From: Hybos culiciformis
Taxonomy: Eukaryota > Arthropoda > Insecta > Diptera > Hybotidae
Length of the DNA: 64,000 nucleotides
Direction of reading: 5' to 3'
Assembly: GCA_964007475.1 (NCBI GenBank)
Contig: OZ023273.1
Span: 144,185,308-144,249,307 of the forward strand
Within the stretch, counting starts at the first letter, position 1. Each line of letters begins with the position of its first letter. Shown here one piece after another: positions 48,503 through 62,300 of this stretch. Position numbers and translations under genes: made by a program. The notes below the pieces were generated by a model. The model saw nothing but the letters and a program-made list of their open reading frames with translations. It was not told the DNA's origin and did not search any database.

Positions 48503-48667
48503 ATTTTTTTTTGATAGATGCTGAGAAAAAAGTCGTAGTGTTTTAAAAAAAATGTATACATTGAATATTTTTCAAAATTAATTTTTATGTCGCCAGTGTC
48601 TAAACGGGCCGCACAAAAATAATACCGGGACGCATGCGGCCCACGGGCGGTACTTTGCCCAGGTCTG
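48281..48667 (-). mobile_element. hAT remnant with one terminal end and transposase scrap
   Basis: On the minus strand the element starts CAGACCTGGGCAAAGTACCG at 48667, a hAT-like end followed by GCCCGTGGGCCGCATGCGGC, typical subterminal GC blocks. About 165 bases inward is a short transposase-like frame (48502-48281). No partner end or matching copy of the flanking ACTTAAAC was found at lower coordinates, so the element is truncated or too decayed to close. Confidence 0.6.
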
Positions 48668-49163
48668 ACTTAAACAGACCCTTAGGTATTTATTTTATAA
48701 GTTTTAATGCAATACTGTTTCAAAGTAATTTGAGTAAAGAACTACATTATTTGTATATTTTATCCAAAAAAAGTTTGTGGTGATAAATTACAATTTCACT
48801 TCAACTTTTTATTATTAATAAAAACAATAATCAAAATTACAGTTCAATTTAATGTTTGCCCTTTTACATTAGATGTTATTAAATTATATTTAAATTCTAA
48901 CTTATTTTTCACCCTGGGAACATTATATTAGCACAGTGAGTATTATTACCCAAATACAGGTTGAACTTTATTTCCTACTGTGAAGGGAAATATCGTCTTT
49001 TCAGGGTTATTATACGTTGGGGCTTAAAAAAAAATTAAAAATACTATACGTAGGTAAGCTTATTGCTAAAATGCATTGTTTTAATTATTTAAATTATTTA
49101 AATTTTTTTTTTTTTTTTTTAAACAATAATACTTTTAAAAAGTATATATATACCTTATGTAAC

Positions 49164-49568
49164 CAGTGGCGTAACTACCGGTGGCGAACGCAGCAAATGC
49201 TGCGGGCGCACGAAGTTAAAGGGCGCACCGTTTGTCAGCATTTTACCAACAAAATTCATGATTTTTCACAAAAAAAGTTTTTATTTATTTTAATTGAAAA
49301 TCACACTAAGAATATTACTTCGAAAATGACAGCTGAAACTCGATGACAGCTGAAACTTGTTCATGCAAAACGGCATTGACGAGTCGCCAGCTATATTATA
49401 ATTAGAATATTAGGCGAAAATTGAAGAGTTATTATTTTTTTATAAAAAATTAAAAAATAAATTTTTAAAAATAAAGCAAAATTTATTGGTTCCTTTTTTT
49501 AAATTATGGTGTGGGTGGGCGCAAATTGATTTCCGCCTAGGGCCGCAATATTTGTAGTTACGCCATTG
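49164..49568. mobile_element. Non-autonomous hAT element, perfect 8-bp duplication
   Basis: The ends CAGTGGCGTAACTAC (49164) and GTAGTTACGCCATTG (49568) match at 14 of 15. They are flanked by a perfect TATGTAAC duplication (49156-49163 and 49569-49576). The interior begins with GGCGCACG-type GC-rich motifs and ends GGGCCGCAAT. The overlapping open frame 49017-49346 runs through the boundary and is not a gene. Confidence 0.94.
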
Positions 49569-50544
49569 TATGTAACTGTATTATGATAAAAGTATTAAAA
49601 AATTGCGTTATAAATGTGCTTATACAAGATGATAAAAATATCATAAATTTATTTGCTATATTTTCTAGTGAGTACTATAGAATAGAAGATTTCCAAAAAA
49701 ATGTTTGACGCTGATGATATTTTCCGCAGTTTATACAATTTTATTTAACAGATCGATAAAAAACTGTAGTAAATTGTTAAAATCGATATGTGTATTCGCA
49801 TAGAAGATAATCTCTATCATTCCATAAATATTACAATGTACAAAACGTTATTAAAATAAAATTGTTAAAATAAAATTAATTCATTATAATATTTTATTCA
49901 AATATCGGGAAAAGTATTAATAAAAGGATTTACCTTTTTGTATTCAAATAGTAGAACATTATTCGTTCTTATATCTATCTTTTATCTTATATCTACATTT
50001 TTAAAATTTGTTAGAATTAATGACACGAAAATATGTAGATATTTTTTTTGGTGATAATGTAACTTAAAAAGATGAAAAATTCTAACTACGAATGATGTAA
50101 AAATGGAATGGGACATATAACATTATATTTTCAAAGATTTTGGTACAGTAAATATATTTATGTAAATATATTATTGAATATGTTTACTAATATTGAACTA
50201 AGAAGTAGATAAAGTAAATTTAATTTTCTCGAGAATTAGAAACTAAACAAGTAAGGAAAAAGAATATTTCGTCACTTTTTTACCCATTAAGAAAAATATA
50301 CCGTATAAAATTTGCATAAAGCTAAAGTTTTTTTTCATTTGAAACGTGTTTAGGAAACATTAACCATTAACGTAACAAATAGTTTTCTTAAACAGATTGT
50401 TAATTAATATAATTATAGTTTAATTACATTATTAATATAGTTAATAAGATATGGTTAATAAGATATAGTTAATAACATATAGTTAATAAAAAAAAAATTC
50501 TAATTTTTATGAGTTTAAAAGAAATTTTTTTGATTATGCTTGAC

Positions 50545-50579
50545 TATAAAAGACAATTATTTCAGCTCAAAGAATTCAT
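50545..50579 (+). promoter_or_regulatory. Core promoter of cuticle gene 4
   Basis: TATAAAAG at 50545-50552; ATTCATT with its A at 50578, 33 bases on, is the likely start. A nearer TTCAGC at 50562 is too close to the TATA box. The leader differs from genes 1-3. Confidence 0.65.
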
Positions 50580-50631
50580 TCTAAGTCTTACTTCTTGTGA
50601 TATTTGACATTAAAAATCAATCTAATCAATC

Positions 50632-51400
50632 ATGAAAGTAAGTTTTATATATATACTTAATATGAAAGGGATCGTTGTTGTTCCTCAACGATTTGCACAA
50701 ATTTATTTACATATCGAAATATGATTTTCTTAATTTTTAGGCTCGAAGTCATAAAAGAAACTTTTTTGATACTAAAAAAAGTTTTTATTTGAGTTTAATT
50801 CGCTATATAAAGAAAATCAGACAACCAAAATTTATTGCTACAACCCAAGCACAAATAAAGTACCCTCAATATTATTAAAAACAACTTCAAAAGTTGTTTA
50901 CATATTAAATCCATCTAAAAGTTTTTTTTCTTTACTTTTCACAGGCCACATTTGCAGTTGTTATTCTAGCCATTACAATGGGTGTACAATCATCAGTAAT
51001 TGATTTGGGACATCATGGTCTTTTAGGACATGGTTTATTGGGACATGAAGTACTTGGACATGGTTTATTGGGACATGGTTTGTTGGGACATGGTTTGTTG
51101 GGACATGGTATTCTAGGTCATCCAGCAGCTATTAGTTTAGCACAAGGTCCAGCTTTAGTTGGTCATCATGGTATTGCTTTGGCACATGGTCCAGTTGTTG
51201 CTGCTCATCATGCTTCAGTTGTTCATGCTCCTGCTGTACATGCTCATGTTCCCGCTGTTGCTGTACATGCACCAGCTGTCTTAGCCCACGAAGGACAATA
51301 TGTAGCCAAAACACGAGGTGCATTACACGCTGCTCCATTGGCAGGTCACATTCAATCAGTTAAATCAGTTAATGTAGAACCTGCACCAGGAACTCATTAA
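50632..51400 (+). CDS. ACP1-like cuticle protein 4 (divergent member)
   Basis: Secreted cuticle protein of 153 residues. Exons 50632-50637 (ATG AAA) and 50945-51400; donor GTAAGT, phase 0. Signal peptide MKATFAVVILAITMGVQSS differs from the FAFAVVMLALAM form of genes 1-3. The N-terminal mature region is seven tandem (G)(L/V)LGH pentads coded by 15-base repeats (TTATTGGGACATGGT). Then come AISLAQGPALVGHHGIALAH, Ala/Val/His units, and the family tail with SVKSVNVEPAPGTH instead of SVSSVNV. Intron only 307 bases. It is the oldest or most diverged of the four by eye. Confidence 0.9.
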
Positions 51401-51557
51401 ATTGAAGAATATTTCTATTGCCATGTATCTGACATAAACTGAATGATTAGATTGACAACACTGCCTTTATGTATTTTCATTCTTTCGTTATTACCTGCAT
51501 AATTTTTTCTTTATCCATTTAATGTTTTACTTAGCTTTTATCTAGCAAATTATTGTA

Positions 51558-51590
51558 AATAAATTATGTTTTATTTAAGCAGAAAATAAA
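51558..51590 (+). terminator. Polyadenylation signals of cuticle gene 4
   Basis: AATAAA at 51558-51563 and 51585-51590, 160-190 bases after the stop codon. Confidence 0.7.
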
Positions 51591-53822
51591 TTTGTTTACT
51601 GAAATTCCACAAAATTAGTTAATTTTTTTTAAGCTTAGCACAAAAATTATATTATTGACCTGAAAAGCCTTTTTTGTTATGTTTATGTTCTCGTTGTCAG
51701 GTTAGTTTTTATGAGTAGTAATTACCCATTTTGACCAATCAAAGAGCTGTGTGTTAATATGCTTAAATAAGTAAGTAATTCTTTAAGAGTGTAAATAAAA
51801 TTCAAAAAGTAATAACAATAGAAAATGAATCAACAAATAAATTTACAACATATATAAAATGCCAGAAAAAAATGCCTAGCTATATTGAAATCGATACGTA
51901 GAGGTTCGAGAAGCATTAACAAATAAGCCGATTAATAAGATTTTTATTAATAAAGATCTTAAAATCAACAAAATCCTTTCAAATAATAATAGTATGAAAT
52001 GAATGAAATTCAATTAAAATGCTATTCTATATTAATAAAACAAAATTATTTATTTTTATGGCCAAATGTCGCGACGTCTCCTTAAGAAATTATGCCAATA
52101 ACAATCTTTCTTAATCTAAACTGTTTTTAATATTTACCCTTCTTATAGAATTAAGGTGTTTTATTAAAATATTTTTATTTCATTTTCATTATACGAAACT
52201 ATATTAAAAAAAAAATTAAATTTAGTTTTAGAATTGTTGAAAGTTACATTAACTACGAGCTAAAATGTAGGATAATTATTTGGATGCCCCTACTATTTGG
52301 CTCCAAAAACCATGGCTCTGATAATGCTTGGCTTTCGTACAGCTACAGATTTAAATTTGAGAATAATTTAAAAATTTTAAAAATTGAATCAATATTCAAT
52401 TACTTACTTTAAGATTGTAAGTTTCTTGATGTCTTTCATTAAAAAAATTTAATTAAAAAAATATATAATTTTAATATGAAATTTTTTTTAGCTTGACACT
52501 CATTTGACGTATATACTATGTATACATACTTTACTTACATAATGTACATACGTAGTATAAGAAAAAACCGGATGATATTTGATAACACAGAGCTTAAAAC
52601 CACAAAATGTTTTATTTGTAAAATATTCTATTAACTACGTGAAATATAATTCCAAATTTTTATCTTAATTTCGACTTAAAATTAGAATAGAGTGGCAAAC
52701 AGTACTACGTCAATAATACTCAAAAAAAAATTAATTTTATTAAGAAAGATTAATTTAAGAAGTTATATTTTTGACCATATTGTTGATATGATTGTATTTT
52801 TCATGGAAAGAAATTTCTCAAAATAAATATTTTTAAAAATAAGAAGAAAAAAAATCGTATCTTTCAGATGAATAAAATCACCAAACAAAAAAAAAAAACA
52901 AATTCGTAGAAATCATTAAAAATTTATAATTTCACATACCTTCCTTAATTGTATTTTATTTTTGTTTTGAATGAACTGCAGCAGATTTATTTTGATTCGT
53001 TTTGTAAATGTTATTTTCTCGTTTTGTATTGTAGCTACATTTTATAAAATGTATGATGAGTTATGCTGATTTTGTGTTTTCAATATTGGAATGATAAAAT
53101 TAGTGCATGCAATATAGATATTTTATATACACATAAATGTTTATAGTACACTTTTTTAGTAGATAGTTATGAAATGTCAAAGTATTTCTTTAATAATAAA
53201 TTTAAAGGAATCTTATGAAGTTCCATCAAGTACTTTTTATTTTAAAAATTTTCTACTGGAAATTTTTTGAAATGCTAGATTGAATGTACTTATGTAATGA
53301 ACTTGACTTAATTATCTGAAATGCTGACAGAAACAGTATTTCGTTCAATTGGTAAATTAAAAATAGCGATAATAAATAAATTTTTTTTCTTTTCGATATA
53401 TGAGAACGTCTTAGAAACTTGTGTTTTAATGATATTTTTGAAAATTATTAAAAATAAAGTTAATTTAAATCTTTACTTGAATGTTCATGTTCATGTACAA
53501 TTCTGTTCTGTTGATCTCTTTTAAAGGTTTAAAAAAGTTTTTTTTTTGTGAAGGATTTTTCAACTGGCCTCCGATAATGTTAAAAACATTACTTTTTTCA
53601 TACTATACTATGTATATCTGTATAATGCAAAAAAATAAAAATTTTATGACAATGATAGCACACTACAGGTTAAATTTATGTAGCTGCTGAAAATATTTTT
53701 GAATTTGTTTTAGTGTGAGAAGCTCAAGTTAAAGAAGAGAATTTAAAAAAAACAAACTAAATAATACAATAAATAAAAAATCCCGCAGTCAGTAAGTTGT
53801 TTGTTTACGAAATAGTTGATAA
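51591..53822. other. Intergenic between cuticle gene 4 and SLC6-like B
   Basis: AT-rich, no supported gene. Open frames at 53321-53690 are low-complexity without domains. The start region of gene B lies at its right edge; no clear TATA box seen. Confidence 0.45.
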
Positions 53823-56800
53823 ATGGTGAAATTTAAAGTATCAGATAATATAACATCGTATGATGTTGGCGAAAAACCATTTATTCCTGACCAAACAAGG
53901 GGAAAATGGGCATCAAATTGGGATTTTTTTGCAGCTTGTATATCACACTCTTTCGGAATAAGAAATTTTACAATAGTTCCATTAATTTTTCTTCAATTTG
54001 GAGGAGGTAAGATAAATGTACATATATTTCTAAATAGCTTTATCATGATATTCGAAAATTTTTTAAAGGTTAATAAACAAAATAACGTCTAATTATCATT
54101 TATTTATTTAATTAAATTAATTACTGTTATGGAAAAGTTTCAAATGCAAAAAAAGGTTGCATTAAATTGTTAATCATGGCACGTTAAAATTTAATTAATT
54201 TTATGTACCTATATGATTATTTTGCTTGAAAGTATAAAAATTAATTCAATGAAATTATTAAATTTTTATATTTAGTTTATCAACACAACATAAATAATAT
54301 TCTATCAAAAGAATTACCAAAATTTTAATTATCATTATCATTCAAATTTTTTTCATTAATTTTTACCAGTTAATTATTTTCGATAAAAATTTTCTAAAAT
54401 ATCATGCAAAATTATTACTTATCAATAAAACTGCCGGCTATTATGGGTTAAATTTAATTTATATGATCACATGAAAATAAATTATTTTATAATTATCTGT
54501 TATTATTTAGATTTAAGAGGAAGTCGATTTATTTTAAATATATATATGATTATGATCATAGTTTTTAGAACTTATAATACATGTCGCTTATCAAAATATC
54601 TCTAATAGTTTTAATGTATTTTTCAATATTAAAATTTATTTCAAATTCAAGAGAATATTTCGAATAGTTTTTGGTTTATATAAAATTTAGAAAAAAATAA
54701 AATCATATTCTCTTTAAAAACGTTTTTGTTTTGAAGTTTGATGCAGACAATTTTTTCTTAATATGAATTATGAAGCCTTTAAAAGTTGAATTTTTCGGTA
54801 TTCGATAATATTAACCAACTATTCTATTTCCTCTACCTTAGACATTAAAAAGGCTCTAATTCAATTTCGATAAACGAACAAAAATTGCTTATATCTCACC
54901 AATTTTTTATTAAACTTTTAGAAAATGTTCAATATTTTTTATAAATTTAAATTGAATAACTTGTCTTAAAGTTTATTGACATCAGTTTTTTAAAGAAATA
55001 CATATACTTATACATATACAAACATATATTTTTCTTCCGTTAATTAAAAGCGATATACTAAATACAATAAATTCTAAAAACATAAACAAAAAGTTGTTCT
55101 TAATATTTTTCTATGCCATTTTTTTATTTACATATTTATATATGTAGGTAAGTAAAATATTATGAATAAGTATATAAAAATGATCGCTTAATTACATATA
55201 TATTATCGTACATACGTATACATGGTATATCTTTTACAAAAAAATTCGAATATATATAAATAAGTCAAGGTTACCAAATGGTTTTTAAAATAAATTATGC
55301 GACAAAATTTAAATTGTAAGTTATACTTGGAGCTTTTAAGTAATGACTGTGATCTATAAATTTGAATTTGAGATGGGCAGAATTCACGAGCATTAAACAT
55401 TTTCAGAACACAATTATTTTGAATTGAAACTCAATAATTATCGCTTTTTAATTTTCAGTTTTCTTTATAATACCGTACATTATTGGCTTATTAGTTTTCA
55501 CAATACCAATATTTTTTATTCAATCGTTTTTGGGACAATTTTCAAGCAGTGGATTCATATCGGCTTTCAGAATAGCACCACTTTTCAAAGGTAAAATATT
55601 GTAATTATTACATACAATGTATGTAAATAAAATTAATTAAAAAATTATTATTTGTTAAGGAATAGGTTATGTTATATTATTGTTGAACTTTCTTTCGTCA
55701 ACATATTTGGGTGTTCGAGTTGCAATGCCATTATTTTATTTTTTCGCATCATTTGATTCAGTTTTACCGTGGACAACATGTAATAATAGTTGGAATTCTG
55801 GATATTGTAACACAACGAACAAAGAATCAAATAATACATACAGATATTATAATTATCGACAGTTAGCTACAGAAGAGTATTTAAAGTAAATATTATTTAG
55901 TCAATTTGATGCGAATAATAATTTGAATTTATTATTATCTTAGTAAAATTGTATTACTTTCGATTTAAAACCTCTTGAGATTAAAAAAAAATATTTTTTT
56001 TCCGTTGATTGCATACGATTATATTTGATTAACAACCCTGTTATGTAAGTTTAGAACGGTGGTTTCATTTAAATGATCTGGGTGTATCAACCCCTAAATT
56101 CCCGTTGTCAAACAGGCCGGTTATAATAACAATTATTACTATGATGTAATACTAATTTGAATAAATTACAGCTATGAAGTTTCAATGACTGGATATAATA
56201 AATGGTATTTCCCGTGGAAAATATTTTTATGTAGTTTGGCAGTCTGGATAATTTTTGGTTTTATACTGACACGAAGTGTTAGCACTGTAAGTATTGAGTT
56301 TTTTATTGTTAAGTATTTCTTATTTATAGAATTATTTTATTATTACTTATTTATTATACGAATTATATCTATGTGTTAATATGTTATAATTACACTCTAT
56401 AATCTCTTCTTTATTAATTATTTTTATTGCTATACATATTACAATTTTTTTTAAATTTATTAATTTAAGATTGGGAAAATCTTCCGTTATTCTGCAATTT
56501 TGATATGCACAATATTGGTTGCTGTATTTATACGTGCAATACTCCTCAGTGAAGCTGGAGAAACTTTAAAAGGGGTTGTTTTACCTGAATTTCAACCTTT
56601 AATCTGGCTAACATCACCATACGCTTTGACCTTCGCTTTTGGGTCTGGTTGGGCTACTACATTAACATTAGCAAGTTACAACAATTTTAAATGTAACATT
56701 GGAAAATTATCAATTATGGTTTGTTTCACGCACATGATAATTATGATGTTAAGTGCTATAACGGCATTAGTTTTTGAAAAGCAATTATCCAAAATTTTAA

Positions 56801-57862
56801 ATTTCAATGCTAATTCATTGACTTTAGAACCACTTCAATGGATTTATGGGTCAATTCCAATTATTTTTGAAAATAGCAGTGCATCAAATTTATGGTCAAT
56901 GTTATTCTTTTTAATGCTTTTTTTGGGTGAATTTACAACTTTGGTATGTTAAATAAAATATCGTAATATAAATTATAACTATAACTAGGTATTCGTTCTC
57001 AGATTATTATCATAAAGACTATTAATTGTGAGAGACAATATTTCTTTGAGCATTCAAAAAATCCGAATCATACCTTAATAACTAAATTTATATGTATAAT
57101 TTCGTTTGCAGATATGCCAAGGTCTTGCAATTTTGACAGCATTGTTTGATGAATTTGAAAAATGGCGAGTTTTTAAAAGACAAATAACAATTGGGTTTGC
57201 TGCATTACTCGCATTTTTTTCAACTCTATTTGTATCTAACGTAAGCTTCAATATCTTCATACTATTAATAATTTAATTTAATGATAATATCATTTCAGAT
57301 TGGAATTTCTCTTGCGAATAATCTTTATTCTGCCTCAAGTATATCACAAATGGTAATTGCATTTTTCGAACTCATGATTGTAGTATGGGTTTTTGGTAGG
57401 TTGAGATTCCAACGTGATGTAAAATTTATGGTAAATACAAATTATGCAACTTGGAAATTTTTCATGGTCAGATTTATAACACCAATATTCACCCTTGTAG
57501 CATTGGTAAATGCAAAATATAAAAGATCAGAAAATAACTAAATTCTTTAACAAAAATTATATTTCTAGGGCTTAGCGCTTTTCGAATCAGTGGTAAGTGC
57601 ATTTTTTTCGAGAGAAACGTCTGTGTTACTAATTTTTGTGGCAATTCTGATCAAAATTACACCAATTTTGTTGATTCCAAGCTATATGGCTTTGAAACTT
57701 TTATCTACGTCCGGAAAATTTCTGCATCGTTTCAAAAGATTATGCCGTCCAAATGATTGGTATCCTGCGAATTCAAGCGACAGAGAAAAATATGATAACA
57801 TAATTGGTTCTTCGGAAATAGCTAATCAACTTGTTATTGAAGATATTGAAGTGCTGTCATAA
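53823..57862 (+). CDS. SLC6-like transporter B, complete
   Basis: Integral membrane protein with the SLC6/LeuT fold, 586 residues. Exons 53823-54006, 55459-55590, 55660-55885, 56172-56286, 56470-56943, 57112-57240, 57299-57505, 57569-57862; all GT..AG, and the sum is a multiple of three. Seen: short cytosolic N-terminus; TM1 region RGKWASNWDFFAACISHSFG then IRNFTIVPLIFLQFGGG; TM2-3 SFLGQFSSSGFISAFRIAP; EL2 PWTTCNNSWNSGYC with NTT and NNT glycosylation sites; TM6-7 FAFGSGWATTLTLASYNNF; TM8 FLGEFTTLICQGLAILTALF then DEF; last exon with ETSVLLIFVAILIKITPILL and a 45-residue cytosolic tail. It keeps the TM1 Asn but not the Trp and Arg of the family GNVWRFP. Exon phases match A and C exactly. Substrate unknown; it may be a transporter of altered mechanism. 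Confidence 0.92.
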
Positions 57863-57941
57863 CAGAGCATAGTTACGTAGGTTTAAACATGAATGAAAAC
57901 TATTTACAAAAAATAATGCATGTAGGTACATATAATATATT

Positions 57942-57947
57942 AATAAA
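57942..57947 (+). terminator. Polyadenylation signal of SLC6-like B
   Basis: AATAAA 80 bases after the stop codon. Confidence 0.6.
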
Positions 57948-59366
57948 ATAATTATAAGTTGATAAGAATTTTAATTTAGTACTATAATATGTAAAAAGTT
58001 AGCATGATTCAAGTGTATAAAACCAAATAAGTTTTAGTTGTAATTATTATAGTTAGATTACTGCGGGACGAGCTAACTCGCACTTAAGGATCAAACTTAT
58101 GATTTCTATTCAAGTTTGTTTATTAATTTATATTTTTGTGATATGTATTTATTAATATAAATAGAATGCTTGATTAAATACATAAATTTGTATGTAATAT
58201 CAAAGTTCATAGAAAATAAATTTTTATACTTTATAATTTGGAAATGCATTTTGTTATTCTTTGTTATTATTTATAAAATATTTTTACATGAATCGTTAAT
58301 GTTGAATTCGTTAATTCAATTGAAATTAATGTTGTATTAATTTTTTAGATAATGGATTAACTAAAATTATGTTCGCACCCTTATATAAAATTTATAGCTC
58401 ATCTACGCTGATGAAGCTTTGGCCATGAAAAATAATGTAATAATAATTAATATTACTAAAATTCACTCAACGCTTATTAAAATTACTATCTTTCTTACAT
58501 CTTGGTATGAAGCTGGTATAATTAAACAATATACATATAATAACATATAAGTAAGCGGAAGTCAAATACTACAGAGGGTCATTCAGCAATTTATCTGCTT
58601 AATACGATTAAATAACTTACGGATACACATCTGTGTATGTGTAGTGAATGATATATTCAGTCTTCAAAAATTTTAATAATATGCGTTTACTGCAATAATC
58701 ATGGTAAAATTAAAATTTTTAATTCTTTTGTAATAGAAATGACTAACGAAAATAACAAGATAAAACTTTCGGTTGCATAAGAATTAGAAGAATTTTAATA
58801 AATTATTAAATTGTTCGTTTGAATTTGAATAATTGTTTTCAAAAAATAAACGCATACCTCCGTGTGCGATTGTTACTTTAATTAGTTATGTTCATATTTT
58901 TATTTAATTTATATCACGTTTAAATTATACATGTTAATATATTTTTTCGATATGTAAAATTGAAGGATTCCATATATTTTAATTTGAAGTTGTAGATTTT
59001 AGTATTTTGGTGTTCGAAACTTCCGGTGCTCTTATTTTTTCACGAAATAATATTCAAATGTCTTAAGAGTTACAAATATTTTAAATTCGTTATTTCTTTC
59101 GTTAATAATGAAACAAATTAACCTTGGAAAACTTGTTTATTCTAACTTATTCGTAGTTGTATACTGATGTTATTTTCAAGAATCAAATGATGATTTTAAA
59201 AATAATACTTTTTTATCTTTTCTTTTGTAAAAAAAAATTTTTTTTTTTTCTTTTTAATTTATGCTTATCTTATTTCCCAATTCTTGTTCTTTAAATAATT
59301 TTTGGTGACTCTCTTGAAATAATTAAATATAAATAAAATTTCAAAGAGTTAACTTTATAAAATTTA
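57948..59366. other. Intergenic between SLC6-like B and C
   Basis: About 1.4 kb, AT-rich, no gene or clear repeat recognised. It must hold the promoter of C if the genes are transcribed separately. Confidence 0.45.
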
Positions 59367-62300
59367 ATGGAACGCCGATATAAATTTCTTTCATTTTTCC
59401 ATAAGGAAAAATCATTTGAACCTGATGACACAAGAGGAAAATGGTCCTCAAATTGGGATTTTTTTGCCGTATCAATGTCGCATTCAGTTGGAATGAGAAA
59501 TTTCACAATTTTTCCCGTACTTTTATGGCGAAATGGAATAGGTATAAGAAACCGTATAAAATTATTATCATTTAGTTAGTTTTTTGTTGTTAACAACCGG
59601 AATATAATATAAATAATCATTATTATGTTCTTAATCAAATCAAAAAAAAATATCCGCTAATGTATTTTCATGCTTAAGATAAATAATCGTTCATGCGACA
59701 TATAATTATATAACCTAATCGTGAATATTGCAATGCTGCTGCAACTGCAAGTGCAATTCAAAATTTCTAAATCGAAGGAAAATATTTGTGTTATGTCTAG
59801 ACATTATTAACAGTTATTACTGTAGAGGCCCTATAGTTCCGTGCACGAAATTTCTTCACAAAAATTATTACTTCTAGTATAATGATTTTGAGTTCACTAA
59901 TGGTGCGTTGGTTTTAATACTTACGTACAAAAAAAATTGTTGGAGCAAATAACGTAAAATGATCCAAGATAATAATTTTTAAATCTAAAATTTTATAAAA
60001 AAAAGATTATAATTATGATTAGAATGCAATTATCGCGTTTTTATACCAAAGTGCAAAAGGAATAAAAAAAGATTTTTAAATTATAAGCTGACGGTCTAAC
60101 ATTAGGTTTTTAATACTTTGTTCAAATAAAATTTTTATCACTATTATTTTAGTTTCTTTCATAATTCCGTACATAATTGCTTTTTTGGCTTTCAAGTTAC
60201 CTGTATTTTACATCCAAACATTTTTGGGACAATTTTCAAGTAGCGGCTTTATATCAGCGTTTCGAATAACTCCATTATTTAAAGGTAAGATAATCCCCTG
60301 CAGGTAATGAAGTCTCCCTACGTTATATATACTGTTTTCATTTAATTTTAGGCATTGGTTATGCCGTCTTAGTATTGAATGCATTATCATCAGTTCATCA
60401 TGGAATTATTGCTGCATTACCATTATATTTCTTTTTTATGTCATTTAATAAAGACTTACCGTGGATGTCATGTGATAATTATTGGAATACACCTTATTGT
60501 AAAAACTATCCATCCAAAAATGATTTAATGGCCGAAAAATTAGAAGGATCAAATACAACTACAGCAAATGGTATAAATAAGTTCTACTGGGCCTCTCAGG
60601 AATATATAAAGTAAATCAAATCTCAAATGTAATTAAAAGTAAATTATCTAATATTTAAGTCTCTTAAAATGTACTGTTTTATCTATCAAAAGATGGCGTA
60701 TCCATAACGCGATATTTTCCTTTAATTTTAGATCTGATATTGAAAAAAATTATTTAAAAAACACTTAACTAATTTTTTTTTATTTTAGCCATAAACTTTT
60801 ATTTGTTGAAGACGATGATTTGAGCTTTTCATGGAAATTGTTCTTAAGTGCGATTGTTGTGTGGTTTTTGTTAAGCTTAGCATTAATAACGAAAATCGAA
60901 CTGGTGAGAGTAACCTACTTTCTAAGATTGATTGAGAAGTCGAGCAAACTTATCCAAATCACCTATCTAATGCCTTGACACAATCGTTCAGAAAGGGAAT
61001 TTTCTTTTTTATTTATTTTAGTTAATTTATTGTTTAAATTTTCTAGGCTTTGATTAATAAGTACAAAACCAATTCATTTTCTTTTTCTTCGTCAATATAG
61101 CAAATTTGATAAAATAAAAAATTTATTCGATAGAAGATTAAGACCTACACATTTTTTTTTATAATTTTATTATATTATTTAATGACGTACATTTTTTGCT
61201 GTAAAAATTAAAATTTTATTATTGCTGTAATGTATAAAAATCTAATAAATGGCACAAACTGAATTTCTATACCTTCATTTAAAAAAGAAATAATAAATTG
61301 GAATAGAAAAACATAAAGCTTTGTATGGTGGGAGTCCGAATGCAGATTTAATATAAAGATGATTTCGTTTAAGGTTGGAAAAACATTCCGGTACATAAGC
61401 TGTTTGCTATGCGTTATATTGGTCGCAGTGTTCGTTAGATCCATATTTCTGGTCGATGTTATTGAGGAGATCAAAATTTTTTTTATTCCATCAATGGAAC
61501 ACCTATTTCGTTTGGATGTGTGGATAAATACACCTTATTTGGTGACATTAGCATTTGGCTCTGGTTGGGGTACAACTTTGACATTAGCAAGTTACAATAA
61601 TTTTCAAACAAATATTTCGAAATTTTCTATCGTGGCATGTTTAGGACATATGTTGATTTTTATGGTCACCAGTTTGTTGGGTATAATATTCAAGAAATAC
61701 CATTCTATACACACAAATGCCAACATGGGTCATTCAAATGAACGTCCAATACAATGGTTTTATGGGATGATACCAATTGTTTTTGGCAGCTTACACATAT
61801 CGAGCGTTTGGACAACATTATTTTTTTTGATGATATTTTTAGGTGAATTTTCAACTTTGGTAAGTGTTTAATAATTAACTTTTACATTTTTGTATAAATT
61901 TTCTTTTTCATTTTTAATGAAATTTCGTAGTAATGCATAAATTGAGACGGTGAGTGTACTAGTGAATATTTTAATCGTAAGTAGGTATATAATTAAATTA
62001 AATTGTCACATTCATAAAACTTTCAGTATTCAAGAGAGCTCACTAGGGATAGATAATAATTCGTATATTATATTTTTTTCATTCAGAATTCAAGAGTGAA
62101 CTTAACATGCTTCATACGCACTTAGTCCCCTAATACGCTGATAATCTAAGTATAGTTAAATTTGAATTTTTAAATAATAATTTTATAAAATTTGTAGACT
62201 TTTATGAACTAGATTTAGATACCTACATAGATAAATTACCTAGAATATTAAAATTATTTAAACTTAATTTCAGATTACACAAGGTCTTGCTATAAAGACT

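Noticed and set aside
49017..49346. 109-codon open frame
   Set aside because: It runs across the left border of the hAT element at 49164 and has no domain.
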